A stretch of 12,634 bases of DNA from contig CANPXA010000029.1 in NCBI GenBank assembly GCA_947585525.1, positions 1-12,634 of the forward strand. The letters run 5' to 3'. The DNA is from an uncultured Akkermansia sp. GTDB lineage: Bacteria > Verrucomicrobiota > Verrucomicrobiia > Verrucomicrobiales > Akkermansiaceae. Each line of letters begins with the position of its first letter. The stretch's first letter is position 1. The notes beneath the pieces were generated by a model, which was not told the DNA's origin, made no database searches, and saw only the letters and a list, made by a program, of their open reading frames with translations. This document shows, in pieces, positions 1 to 5,666 of this stretch. A program made the position numbers and the translations under genes.

Positions 1-449
1 ATTGCAACGGGAGAAAAAGCGACCAATTTGACGACATCGTTTCTCCGTGTGATGTGCCCTGCGAGGAGATCTTTGACGTCATTCTGAAACCGGAATGCAA
101 GGCTGTGGAGATTTCCGTACGACAGCCGGATATCCCCGGAGTGGAACAGACACGAAAACTTCTCCATCGTCTGCATAATGGGAAAAGGGAAGGTATGAGA
201 GATATCAGGGAAAAGATTTTTTACGATGAGTTGTGTAGCGCTGTCTTGAACTTTGCCCGCTGTTTGAAAGAGTACAAGAACGATAAGACTCCGGAGAATC
301 GCGCTGAAGTCGTCGAGTTTTTGAAGATTGACCAACCTTTTCTTGCCGCCAAGATGAGTCTGCTTCGCAGCTGTTCTGACCTCTTTGAGGATTTTCAGCA
401 TGAAATGCTCTGGAATCGCGCGCCAGCGCGCGAATTTCCCCTATCGTAA
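1..449 (+). CDS. Unrecognised protein, 5' end outside window
   Basis: The reading frame is open from the window edge (first full codon at position 3) to the TAA at 447-449, so this is the C-terminal part (about 148 codons) of a longer protein. A GTG at 54 could be a start, but the open frame continues upstream without a stop and no ribosome-binding site precedes it. Codon choice looks like real coding sequence. The visible part is charged and probably helical (for example GKREGMRDIREKIFYDEL near the middle), with several cysteines and no membrane segment. I do not recognise the family. The last ten residues (RAPAREFPLS) and the stop codon are encoded by a GC-rich inverted repeat plus a reversed heptamer of the genome's repeat family. 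The original 3' end was therefore probably replaced by repeat DNA. The antisense frame is judged a shadow. Confidence 0.6.
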   Translation, partial: CNGRKSDQFDDIVSPCDVPCEEIFDVILKPECKAVEISVRQPDIPGVEQTRKLLHRLHNGKREGMRDIREKIFYDELCSAVLNFARCLKEYKNDKTPENRAEVVEFLKIDQPFLAAKMSLLRSCSDLFEDFQHEMLWNRAPAREFPLS

Positions 450-460
450 ATTTGTACATG
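420..460 (-). repeat. Minus-strand copy of heptamer/GC-hairpin repeat
   Basis: Read on the minus strand from 460, this is CATGTAC, then a TTTACGATA heptamer remnant (442-448), a short spacer, and a GCGCGCTGGCGCGCG inverted repeat. The order matches the other copies (for example 5421-5468). It abuts the hairpin at 461-476 and supplies the stop codon of the preceding gene. Confidence 0.6.
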
Positions 461-488
461 GACACCGCCAGGTGTCTTCTTCTTTCTC
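461..488 (+). terminator. Probable intrinsic terminator of the left-edge gene
   Basis: A perfect 6-bp stem GACACC/GGTGTC (461-466 with 471-476) and loop GCCA are followed by the T-rich run TTCTTCTTTCT. It lies 11 bases after the stop codon. On the minus strand the same hairpin directly precedes the heptamer repeat. Confidence 0.5.
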
Positions 489-499
489 CGTATCGTGGC

Positions 500-528
500 T
501 TGACAAGCGGGGAGGGGGTGAGTAGGAT
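500..528 (+). promoter_or_regulatory. Sigma70-type promoter for ridA-coaC, possibly leaderless
   Basis: TTGACA (500-505), a 17-bp spacer and TAGGAT (523-528) form a near-consensus promoter. The -10 box ends only 6 bases before the ATG at 535. The expected transcription start therefore falls on or next to the start codon, which predicts a leaderless transcript. The TAGGA that looks like a weak Shine-Dalgarno would be the -10 box itself. Confidence 0.6.
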
Positions 529-534
529 ACCGGT

Positions 535-1005
535 ATGCAACTCAATGAAGAAATTCTCAAGCAGCGGGGGTTGACGATTCCTGAGGCGCCCGCTCCGGTT
601 GGTTCCTATGTTCAGTGCGTGCGTACCGGCAACCTTCTGCACCTTTCAGGAGGCATATCCGTCAACGGAGACCGGGCTTTCTACGGGAAGCTCGGCAAGG
701 AACTCACGGTGGAGCAGGGGCAGCAGGCAGCGGTCACGGCCATCCTTAATCGCCTCGGCGTCATCCGCGCTGAACTCGGCGGCTTTGCTCCTCTCACTCG
801 GATCGTAGCCGTCAACGGCTTTGTCAACTGCACACCGGATTTCACGGATCAGGCCAAGGTACTCAACGGAGCCTCCGATTTGCTCGTGGAGCTCTTCGGT
901 CCCGTGGCGGCGCACTCTCGCTCGGCTGTCGGCGTGGTGAGTCTGCCCCTCGGGGTTGCCGTGGAAATCAACATGATCGTTGAGTTTGATCCCTCACTCC
1001 TCTGA
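535..1005 (+). CDS. RidA/YjgF-family protein (Rid deaminase-like)
   Basis: The protein has 156 residues, a normal length for the longer RidA-like subgroup found in many bacteria. RidA proteins form trimers in the cytosol and hydrolyse reactive enamine/imine intermediates made by PLP enzymes. Family features include an N-terminal PVGSYVQCVRTGNLLHLSGG segment, a central IRAELGG..LTRIVAVNGFVN stretch, and the C-terminal signature HSRSAVGVVSLPLGVAVEI. The Arg in HSRSAVGV is at the position of the conserved substrate-carboxylate-binding Arg. There is no signal peptide. I chose the ATG at 535 because it matches the family N-terminus and the promoter places transcription there. A 12-bp gap leads to the coaC-like gene, so the two are probably co-transcribed. 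The exact substrate cannot be read from sequence, and members of this subgroup may lack the classic activity. Confidence 0.9.
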   Translation: MQLNEEILKQRGLTIPEAPAPVGSYVQCVRTGNLLHLSGGISVNGDRAFYGKLGKELTVEQGQQAAVTAILNRLGVIRAELGGFAPLTRIVAVNGFVNCTPDFTDQAKVLNGASDLLVELFGPVAAHSRSAVGVVSLPLGVAVEINMIVEFDPSLL

Positions 1006-1017
1006 TTTTTTTGCGCG

Positions 1018-1551
1018 ATGGCTACGGTGATTCTCGGCATTTGCGGCTCCATTGCTGCCTACAAGGCGGCAGACATCGCATCCCGTCTCGTCCAGAAGGG
1101 GCACGAGGTACACTGCGTGTGCACCCCGACTGCACTGCGCTTTGTCACTCCCCTCACGCTCATGACCCTCTCCCGCCACCCCGTCATCTCCTCCTTTGAC
1201 GAGGAAACGTCGGGATGGGTGCCGCAGCACATTGCGCTCGCTCAGAAGGCGGATCTGTTCGCCGTGGCCCCTGCCAGCGCCCACACGATGGCCTGTTTCG
1301 CACGCGGGCTGGCTCCCAACGTGCTCACGAGTCTCTATCTGGCCAATCGTGCCCCCGTCCTCATCTTCCCTGCCATGAACACGCTCATGTGGGAACACCC
1401 CGCCACGCAGGAAAATGTACAAATTCTCACGCAACGGGGCGACCGCATCATCGGTCCGGCTGAGGAGGGCACACTGGCCTGCGGCTCCACGGGAAAGGGC
1501 AGGCTGCTGGAAGTGGACGCCATCGTTTCCCACATCTCCGCGCTACTCTGA
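1018..1551 (+). CDS. coaC: Stand-alone phosphopantothenoylcysteine decarboxylase-type flavoprotein
   Basis: The protein has 177 residues and is a single HFCD-family flavoprotein domain. In coenzyme A synthesis this FMN enzyme decarboxylates 4'-phosphopantothenoylcysteine. Visible motifs are the N-terminal FMN-binding GICGSIAAYKAADIA, the catalytic His in WVPQHIALAQKADL, the APASAHTMACFARGLAPNVL loop (usually APATAN, here His for Asn), the PAMNTLMW substrate-binding motif, and the ACGSTGKGRL flap with the active-site Cys. Most bacteria fuse this domain to the CoaB synthetase; here the protein ends after the CoaC domain and no coaB is next door. No clear Shine-Dalgarno precedes the ATG at 1018, and translation may be coupled to the ridA-like gene 12 bp upstream. 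A related flavoprotein decarboxylase of different substrate is possible, but the full motif set favours CoaC. Confidence 0.82.
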   Translation: MATVILGICGSIAAYKAADIASRLVQKGHEVHCVCTPTALRFVTPLTLMTLSRHPVISSFDEETSGWVPQHIALAQKADLFAVAPASAHTMACFARGLAPNVLTSLYLANRAPVLIFPAMNTLMWEHPATQENVQILTQRGDRIIGPAEEGTLACGSTGKGRLLEVDAIVSHISALL

Positions 1552-1564
1552 AACGGGGCGGCGG

Positions 1565-1582
1565 GGGCGCCTGACGGCGCCC
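1565..1582 (+). terminator. GC hairpin after coaC, abutting the heptamer array
   Basis: A perfect 7-bp stem GGGCGCC/GGCGCCC with loop TGAC starts 13 bases after the coaC stop. No T-run follows; the next bases are TATGTACGATTTACG, the start of a heptamer array. It is probably a terminator or mRNA 3' end structure. Nearly the same hairpin follows the last gene of the window (12542-12559). Confidence 0.5.
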
Positions 1583-1930
1583 TATGTACGATTTACGATT
1601 TACGATTTACGATGTGAGGAATTCGTGCGCTGACGCGCGTTTCGGCGAAGCGGTAGCGGCGCGGAATCCTTCAATCGTTCAAAGCGGTCGACGACCCAGG
1701 TAGGGCTCAGCGTTGATGGGGCGGCGCTGAGTCAACACCCCGCATTGTTTCAAAATTCCGCTATGCTTCCGCTTTGACGCTTCGGTACCGCACTACCTCA
1801 GCGCCCTGCGGGCAAAAGCTGCGCTTTTGTCCAATCGTCCTGCCCGCCCGCTTCGCGTGCGCCCTGTACGGGGCCGTCGGACGCCTTGCATTTCCCGCGC
1901 GGAGCGCGCTAACATTCAAATCGTAAATCT
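1583..1930. repeat. Composite intergenic repeat A with inverted ends
   Basis: The left end on + has four heptamers TACGATT/TACGATG (1587-1614), then GCGCTGACGCGCG (1627-1639), then a GCGAAGCG..GCGGAAT stretch. A hairpin with TGGG loop lies at 1706-1731. The right half reads on the minus strand: a heptamer at 1919-1925, a GCGCGC/CGCGCG mini-hairpin, then a 78-nt block (1803-1880) that matches 8583-8660 of repeat B at 65 of 78 positions in opposite orientation. An AGCGGAATTTT motif also appears on the minus strand near 1750-1765. It looks like two truncated copies of one element placed tail to tail. No open frame in it looks coding. Confidence 0.6.
1706..1731 (+). other. TGGG-loop hairpin in repeat A
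   Basis: CTCAGCGTTGA (1706-1716) and GCGGCGCTGAG (1721-1731) pair around loop TGGG, with two G-U wobbles and one mismatch at the loop, and are followed by TCAAC. The homologous hairpin at 8660-8685 has A-T where this has G-C at the fifth pair, which is a compensatory change. Confidence 0.5.
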
Positions 1931-1933
1931 GGC

Positions 1934-2106
1934 ACCTCTAAAAACTCGTTTTTTAGATAGCGGGCAATCGATGGTGCGTATCCTCTTGGACATTTTTCCC
2001 ATTTTTCTTCCTCAAAATCCTCCCATTTTCCCATTTTTCCCTTTTTTTGACTCCTTTCTCCGCAACTTTTTTTCTCTCGTTTTTCATCCTGGTAGTTTTT
2101 AGAGGT
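1934..2106. repeat. Pyrimidine-rich tract bounded by 13-bp inverted repeats
   Basis: ACCTCTAAAAACT at 1934-1946 is exactly inverted as AGTTTTTAGAGGT at 2094-2106. Between them (especially 1985-2090) the + strand is almost only C and T, with CCCATTTTTC-type runs. A reversed heptamer lies just outside each arm (1919-1925 and 2112-2118). No function is evident; the arrangement looks like another element nested in the repeat cluster. Confidence 0.45.
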
Positions 2107-2122
2107 AGCAAAATCGTAAATA

Positions 2123-2145
2123 AGCAAACGCAGAATGCGTTTGCT
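2123..2145. other. Perfect 10-bp hairpin next to a reversed heptamer
   Basis: AGCAAACGCA/TGCGTTTGCT pair perfectly around GAA. On the minus strand the hairpin is followed at once by TATTTACGATTT, the usual hairpin-heptamer junction of this repeat family. It lies upstream of the pnp promoter. Confidence 0.5.
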
Positions 2146-2157
2146 CCGTTTAGGGGC

Positions 2158-2186
2158 TTGCTAAAGGGAAAGAAATCGTGTAAAAT
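2158..2186 (+). promoter_or_regulatory. pnp promoter
   Basis: TTGCTA (2158-2163), a 17-bp spacer and TAAAAT (2181-2186) form a sigma70-type promoter. The -10 region AAATCGTGTAAAATA is nearly identical to the one in front of rplS. The predicted transcript starts near 2193, giving a leader of about 140 nt. Confidence 0.6.
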
Positions 2187-2189
2187 ATT

Positions 2190-2305
2190 CGCACCTCGTG
2201 CGTAAACGGTATGTTATGCAGGGGTAGGTACGGCACGGAATGTGCTGTGCTGACCAAGGGGAGGAACGGTCGGTTCCGCTTCCCTGCGGCGCAGAATGGA
2301 ACCGA
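2190..2305 (+). promoter_or_regulatory. Structured pnp 5' leader
   Basis: Two stem-loops are visible. CGCAC/GTGCG (2190-2202) lies at the expected mRNA 5' end. A longer one pairs TCGGTTCC (2270-2277) with GGAACCGA (2298-2305), with an inner CTGC/GCAG stem. In E. coli, pnp is autoregulated through an RNase III-cleaved leader hairpin. Whether this leader works the same way is inference. The frame is open from an ATG at 2211, but the 41 extra codons do not resemble PNPase. Confidence 0.4.
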
Positions 2306-2333
2306 CACAGAAGTAATCGAACAAAAGAAGAAA

Positions 2334-4475
2334 ATGAGTAGTTACAAAGTAGAGTGTGCCGTGGGAGCGGATCCCATCGTCATCGAAACAGGTAAGATAG
2401 CGAGGTTGGCGGACGGTGCTGTCACCGTCAGGTGCGGGGATACGGTTGTGCTGGTCACCGTGGTGAGCGCGACTAAGATCAAGGAGGGTCAGACCTTCTT
2501 TCCGCTATCGGTCGAGTACAAAGAGAAGGCAGCGGCGGCGGGGCTGTTCCCCGGTGGATATTTCAAGAGGGAGGGAAGGCCGACTGAAAAGGAGATATTA
2601 ACCTGCCGCATGACGGACAGACCGCTGCGTCCGATGTTCCCGAAGGGGTATTTCTACGACACCCAGGTGATCACCCTGTTATTGGCGGCCGATGGGGAGC
2701 ACGAGCCGGATATCCTGAGCATCAACGGAGCTTCCGCGGCGTGCGTCATCTCCGATCTCCCGTTTGCGGAACCCGTGGGCGCGGTACGCGTCGGGCGCAT
2801 CAACGGAGAGTTTGTGATCAACCCGACCAACAAGCAGAGGTTGGAATCCGACCTTGATCTCGTGTATGCCGGGTCGAAGGACCAGGTGATCATGATTGAA
2901 GGCTCGGCGAAGGAATTGCCGGAGGAGGATTTCATCAAGGCGCTGCACGTGGCGCAGGAGAACGTGGCAAAGATTTGCGCGGCTCAGGAGGAGCTGCGAG
3001 CCCAGTGCGGCAAGCCGACGCGTGAGTACGAGCTCACGGTGGCGAAGCCGGAGCTGCTGGAGATCGGGTACCAGATAGCGGGCGACCGGATTGAGGACGC
3101 CATCTACGCACCGAACAAGATCCAACGGCAGAAGCAGGTGGGCGCCTTGCGCGACGAGGTGGAAGCCGCCATCAAGCAGGCTCATCCGGAGGCAACCGAC
3201 TTTGATGTGGAGCAGGTGTTTGAGTACATCCAGAAGAAAGCCTTCCGTATCTCCATCATGGAGCACGACAAACGAGCGGATGGTCGCGGCATCAAGCAGC
3301 TGCGTCCGTTGTCCGCCGAGGTGAATGTGTTGCCGAACGTCGTGCATGGCTCGGCGTTGTTCTCACGCGGCGAAACCATGTCGCTGTGTCTGGCGACCCT
3401 GGCTCCGCTGGAGGAGAAGCAATACCTGGACAACTACACGGGATCCGTGGATGAGAAGCGGTTCATCCTGCACTACAACTTCCCGCCGTTCACGGTGGGT
3501 GAGACAGGACGCTTCGGGGGACAGAACCGGCGGGAGATCGGGCACGGCGCGCTTGCGGAGCGTTCGATTGCGCCTGTCATCCCGGCTGAGGATGACTTCC
3601 CGTACGCGATACGCGTTTCCTCCGAGATCATGGAGTCCAACGGATCCACCTCCATGGCATCCGTGTGTGCGGGGACGATGTCGCTGTTGGCGGCGGGCGT
3701 GCCGCTCAAGCGTCCGGTTTCCGGCATATCCGTCGGTTTGGTGACGGAGTTTGAGAACGCGGGCGACCGCGTGCCGAAGCGCTACAAGACGCTGCTGGAC
3801 ATCATCGGGTCGGAAGACTTCTACGGAGACATGGACTTCAAGCTGTGCGGATCTGCCGAGGGTGTGACGGGCTACCAGCTCGATCTGAAACTTCCGGGCA
3901 TCCCGCTGGAGATTCTGGAGGATGCCATCCATCTGGCGAAGAAAGGGCGCATGGAGGTGCTGGACACCATGTGCGACTGCATACCTGCCCCGCAACCGCT
4001 CAGCCCGAAGGCTCCCCGCATAGAGACCACCACCATCCCGGCGGATCGTATCGGCGAGCTGATCGGACCCGGCGGGAAGAACATCAAGGCCCTGCAAGCT
4101 GAGACCGGCACCGACATCAACATCGAGGAGGACGGCTCCGTGCGCATCTACGGAAACCGTCAGGAAGGAGTGGAACGCGCTCTCTACCTCATCGGGCGTA
4201 TGTTCAAGGAAATTGAGGTCGGCGAGACCTACGAGGGAAAGATTGTTTCCACGAAGGAGTTCGGCGCCTTCATGGAAGTGCTTCCCGGGAAGGACGGTCT
4301 CATCCACATCTCTGAGCTGGCGGAAGGACGCACGCAGAAAACCGAGGATGTGGTGAAGGTAGGCGACATCGTCACAGCCAAGTGCATCGGCATCGATGAC
4401 AAGGGGCGCGTGAAAATGTCCATGCGCGCGGCCGCGAGAGATCGCAAGGCTCGCCAGGCGGAGCAACCGCATTAG
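2334..4475 (+). CDS. pnp: Polynucleotide phosphorylase (PNPase)
   Basis: A 3'-5' exoribonuclease that phosphorolyses RNA to nucleoside diphosphates, a cytosolic trimer and often part of the RNA degradosome. The protein has 713 residues (E. coli 711). Domains in order: first RNase PH domain (about 10-145, with FFPLSVEYKEK and GGYFKREGRPTEKEIL), helical linker domain (about 235-310), second RNase PH domain (RADGRG from residue 314; FTVGETGRFGGQNRREIGHG; SNGSTSMASVCAGTMSL), KH domain (GPGG at about 578-581) and S1 domain (about 630-700, YEGKIVSTKEFGAFMEVLPG). The catalytic aspartates in SEDFYGDMDF (D495, D501) are present. The ATG at 2334 fits the family N-terminus; only a weak AGAAG precedes it. 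rpsO, the common neighbour, is absent here. The last codons and TAG stop form a hairpin. Confidence 0.97.
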   Translation: MSSYKVECAVGADPIVIETGKIARLADGAVTVRCGDTVVLVTVVSATKIKEGQTFFPLSVEYKEKAAAAGLFPGGYFKREGRPTEKEILTCRMTDRPLRPMFPKGYFYDTQVITLLLAADGEHEPDILSINGASAACVISDLPFAEPVGAVRVGRINGEFVINPTNKQRLESDLDLVYAGSKDQVIMIEGSAKELPEEDFIKALHVAQENVAKICAAQEELRAQCGKPTREYELTVAKPELLEIGYQIAGDRIEDAIYAPNKIQRQKQVGALRDEVEAAIKQAHPEATDFDVEQVFEYIQKKAFRISIMEHDKRADGRGIKQLRPLSAEVNVLPNVVHGSALFSRGETMSLCLATLAPLEEKQYLDNYTGSVDEKRFILHYNFPPFTVGETGRFGGQNRREIGHGALAERSIAPVIPAEDDFPYAIRVSSEIMESNGSTSMASVCAGTMSLLAAGVPLKRPVSGISVGLVTEFENAGDRVPKRYKTLLDIIGSEDFYGDMDFKLCGSAEGVTGYQLDLKLPGIPLEILEDAIHLAKKGRMEVLDTMCDCIPAPQPLSPKAPRIETTTIPADRIGELIGPGGKNIKALQAETGTDINIEEDGSVRIYGNRQEGVERALYLIGRMFKEIEVGETYEGKIVSTKEFGAFMEVLPGKDGLIHISELAEGRTQKTEDVVKVGDIVTAKCIGIDDKGRVKMSMRAAARDRKARQAEQPH

Positions 4476-4488
4476 GAAATGCGGTTGC
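4463..4488 (+). terminator. Perfect 11-bp hairpin over the pnp stop codon
   Basis: GCAACCGCATT (4463-4473) pairs perfectly with AATGCGGTTGC (4478-4488) around AGGA. The TAG stop (4473-4475) sits at the loop. No T-run follows; the next bases CATGTACGATG begin a heptamer array. It is probably the pnp 3' end structure. Confidence 0.6.
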
Positions 4489-4583
4489 CATGTACGATGT
4501 ACGATTTACGATGTACGATTTGGATTTTAGCGCGCTTCGCGCGGAGCGCCTGGCGGCGCTTGTTTACGATTTACGAATTACAC
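4489..4583 (+). repeat. Double heptamer array and GC hairpins 5' of four-helix-bundle gene 1
   Basis: Four heptamers TACGATK (4493-4520) are followed by TTGGATTTTAG, a GCGCG/CGCGC mini-hairpin, and a perfect AGCGCC/GGCGCT hairpin with loop TGGC (4545-4560). Two more heptamers (4565-4578) run up to the gene start. The same block, minus the first two heptamers, is repeated at 4965-5041. Confidence 0.7.
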
Positions 4584-4590
4584 TTAGCAT

Positions 4591-4944
4591 ATGGATAAGG
4601 TGACGTTAGAAAAGCGAGCGCGGAAGTTTGGGAGTGCGGTGGCGAGGATGTGTCGGACGCGGCAGCTGCGGCATCCGGTGGATGAGGTTTTGGTGAAGCA
4701 ACTGGTGCGTTGCGCTACGTCCGTGGCTGCTAACTACCGCGCCGCCTGCCACGGCAAGAGTCGCGCCGATTTCCACGCCAAGATCAAAATCTGTGAAGAG
4801 GAGGCCGATGAGTGCGAGTACTGGTTCGATTTGCTCGTGGATGTCGGTCTCCTCGACGAGGAAGAGGTCGCTCCCTTGCGCACGGAAGCTCACGAACTCG
4901 CTTCCATCCTCGCCGCGACGGCGAGGGCAACCCGCGGCACCTGA
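4591..4944 (+). CDS. Four-helix-bundle protein (23S rRNA IVP/S23 family), copy 1
   Basis: The protein has 117 residues, typical for this family (TIGR02436-type, also found in intervening sequences of 23S rRNA genes and related in fold to the Avd protein of diversity-generating retroelements). Family signatures are VKQLVRCATSVAANYRAA (residues 35-52), then KSRADFHAKIKICEEEADEC (56-75), then EYWFDLLVDVGLL (76-88). It is an all-helical cytosolic protein with a very basic N-terminus; the molecular role of the family is unknown. The ATG at 4591 has no Shine-Dalgarno and follows the heptamer/hairpin block within 10 bases. The C-terminal tail ARATRGT is encoded by the 5' arm of the 3' hairpin, and TGA lies in its loop. 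A copy differing at one residue (Asp89) follows in tandem. No 23S rRNA gene is nearby. Confidence 0.88.
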   Translation: MDKVTLEKRARKFGSAVARMCRTRQLRHPVDEVLVKQLVRCATSVAANYRAACHGKSRADFHAKIKICEEEADECEYWFDLLVDVGLLDEEEVAPLRTEAHELASILAATARATRGT

Positions 4945-4960
4945 AGGTGCCGCGCGTTGC
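4927..4960 (+). terminator. 15-bp hairpin with the stop codon in its loop (copy 1)
   Basis: GCAACCCGCGGCACC (4927-4941) pairs with GGTGCCGCGCGTTGC (4946-4960), with one mismatch, around TGAA, which contains the TGA stop. TATGTACGATG of the next heptamer array follows directly. The outer GCAAC/GTTGC arms resemble those of the pnp hairpin. Confidence 0.6.
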
Positions 4961-5048
4961 TATGTACGATGTACGATTTGGATTTTAGCGCGCTTCGCGC
5001 GGAGCGCCTGGCGGCGCTTGTTTACGATTTACGAATTACACTTAGCAT

Positions 5049-5402
5049 ATGGATAAGGTGACGTTAGAAAAGCGAGCGCGGAAGTTTGGGAGTGCGGTGG
5101 CGAGGATGTGTCGGACGCGGCAGCTGCGGCATCCGGTGGATGAGGTTTTGGTGAAGCAACTGGTGCGTTGCGCTACGTCCGTGGCTGCTAACTACCGCGC
5201 CGCCTGCCACGGCAAGAGTCGCGCCGATTTCCACGCCAAGATCAAAATCTGTGAAGAGGAGGCCGATGAGTGCGAGTACTGGTTCGATTTGCTCGTGGAT
5301 GTCGGTCTCCTCGGCGAGGAAGAGGTCGCTCCCTTGCGCACGGAAGCTCACGAACTCGCTTCTATCCTCGCCGCTACGGCGAGGGCAACCCGCGGCACCT
5401 GA
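5049..5402 (+). CDS. Four-helix-bundle protein (23S rRNA IVP/S23 family), copy 2
   Basis: The protein has 117 residues and is identical to the gene at 4591 except Gly for Asp at residue 89, just after the conserved EYWFDLLVDVGLL segment. It carries the same family signatures and the same 5' and 3' surroundings. It is the second unit of the 458-bp tandem duplication. Both copies are intact, so neither looks like a decayed pseudogene yet. The function is unknown for the family. Proteins of this fold bind nucleic acid in some systems, so a role in copying or spreading the surrounding repeats is possible, but that is inference. Confidence 0.88.
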   Translation: MDKVTLEKRARKFGSAVARMCRTRQLRHPVDEVLVKQLVRCATSVAANYRAACHGKSRADFHAKIKICEEEADECEYWFDLLVDVGLLGEEEVAPLRTEAHELASILAATARATRGT

Positions 5403-5418
5403 AGGTGCCGCGCGTTGC
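5385..5418 (+). terminator. 15-bp hairpin with the stop codon in its loop (copy 2)
   Basis: Identical to the hairpin at 4927-4960. TGA (5400-5402) lies in the TGAA loop, and TATGTACGATG follows. Confidence 0.6.
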
Positions 5419-5535
5419 TATGTACGATGTACGATTTACGATTTGGAAAGTTCGCGCGCTGCGCGCGGGGAAGCGGAGCGAAAGCGCAGCGGAATTTTCG
5501 GGAATGGGCGTAAAGGATAGCCATCAGGCGCCTTG
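5419..5535 (+). repeat. Heptamers plus GC element, partial third unit
   Basis: Three heptamers (5423-5443) are followed by TTCGCGCGCTGCGCGCGG and then a stretch with GGAGCGAAAGCGCAGCGGAA, a GGATAGCCATC-like segment and GGCGCC. The stretch 5453-5532 aligns well by eye with 8486-8567 of repeat B, including GCGCAGCGGAATTTTCGGGA in both. No gene is seen from 5403 to 5666. Confidence 0.6.
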
Positions 5536-5606
5536 GTTCATCGTCCATGCGAGCGAGGTTAAGATGGGGTCGGGGAAAATTTTATTAGGAGAGAGTGATT
5601 TTTTAG

Positions 5607-5633
5607 TTGCATTGGCTCGCAATCTGGTATAAA
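5607..5633 (+). promoter_or_regulatory. Extended -10 promoter for the coiled-coil gene pair
   Basis: TGGTATAAA (5625-5633) is a consensus extended -10 element. TTGCAT (5607-5612) is a possible -35 at a short 15-bp spacing. The predicted start near 5640 excludes the in-frame TTG at 5607 as a start codon and supports the ATG at 5667. Confidence 0.55.
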
Positions 5634-5666
5634 AAGAGTACTGTACATCTCCAAACTACTCCGGCA

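Larger units (their letters stand above)
4507..5422 (+). repeat. 458-bp tandem duplication carrying a four-helix-bundle gene
   Basis: Unit 1 is 4507-4964 and unit 2 is 4965-5422, followed by a 15-bp start of a third unit (5423-5437). The breakpoints lie inside TACGAT heptamers. By eye only three bases differ: A4856/G5314 (Asp to Gly), C4905/T5363 and G4917/T5375 (both silent). This implies a recent duplication, probably by recombination between the flanking heptamer arrays. Confidence 0.9.

Noticed and set aside
205..642. 145-residue minus-strand open frame
   Set aside because: It overlaps both the left-edge gene and the ridA start and resembles no protein; it reads through the repeat and terminator. 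Treated as a shadow.
1909..2127. 72-residue minus-strand open frame
   Set aside because: Composition is dictated by the purine-rich tract and by repeat sequence (Lys/Glu/Gly runs); no start signal or family resemblance.
3363..4472. 369-residue minus-strand open frame inside pnp
   Set aside because: Lies fully antisense to a clear pnp; long shadow frames are expected in GC-rich genes.
4489..5443. 23S rRNA intervening sequence or diversity-generating retroelement
   Set aside because: No rRNA sequence and no reverse transcriptase or template/variable repeat pair is visible in the window.
5607..5666. Upstream TTG start for the first coiled-coil gene
   Set aside because: It would place the start codon in the -35 region and put a charged stretch before the membrane anchor.
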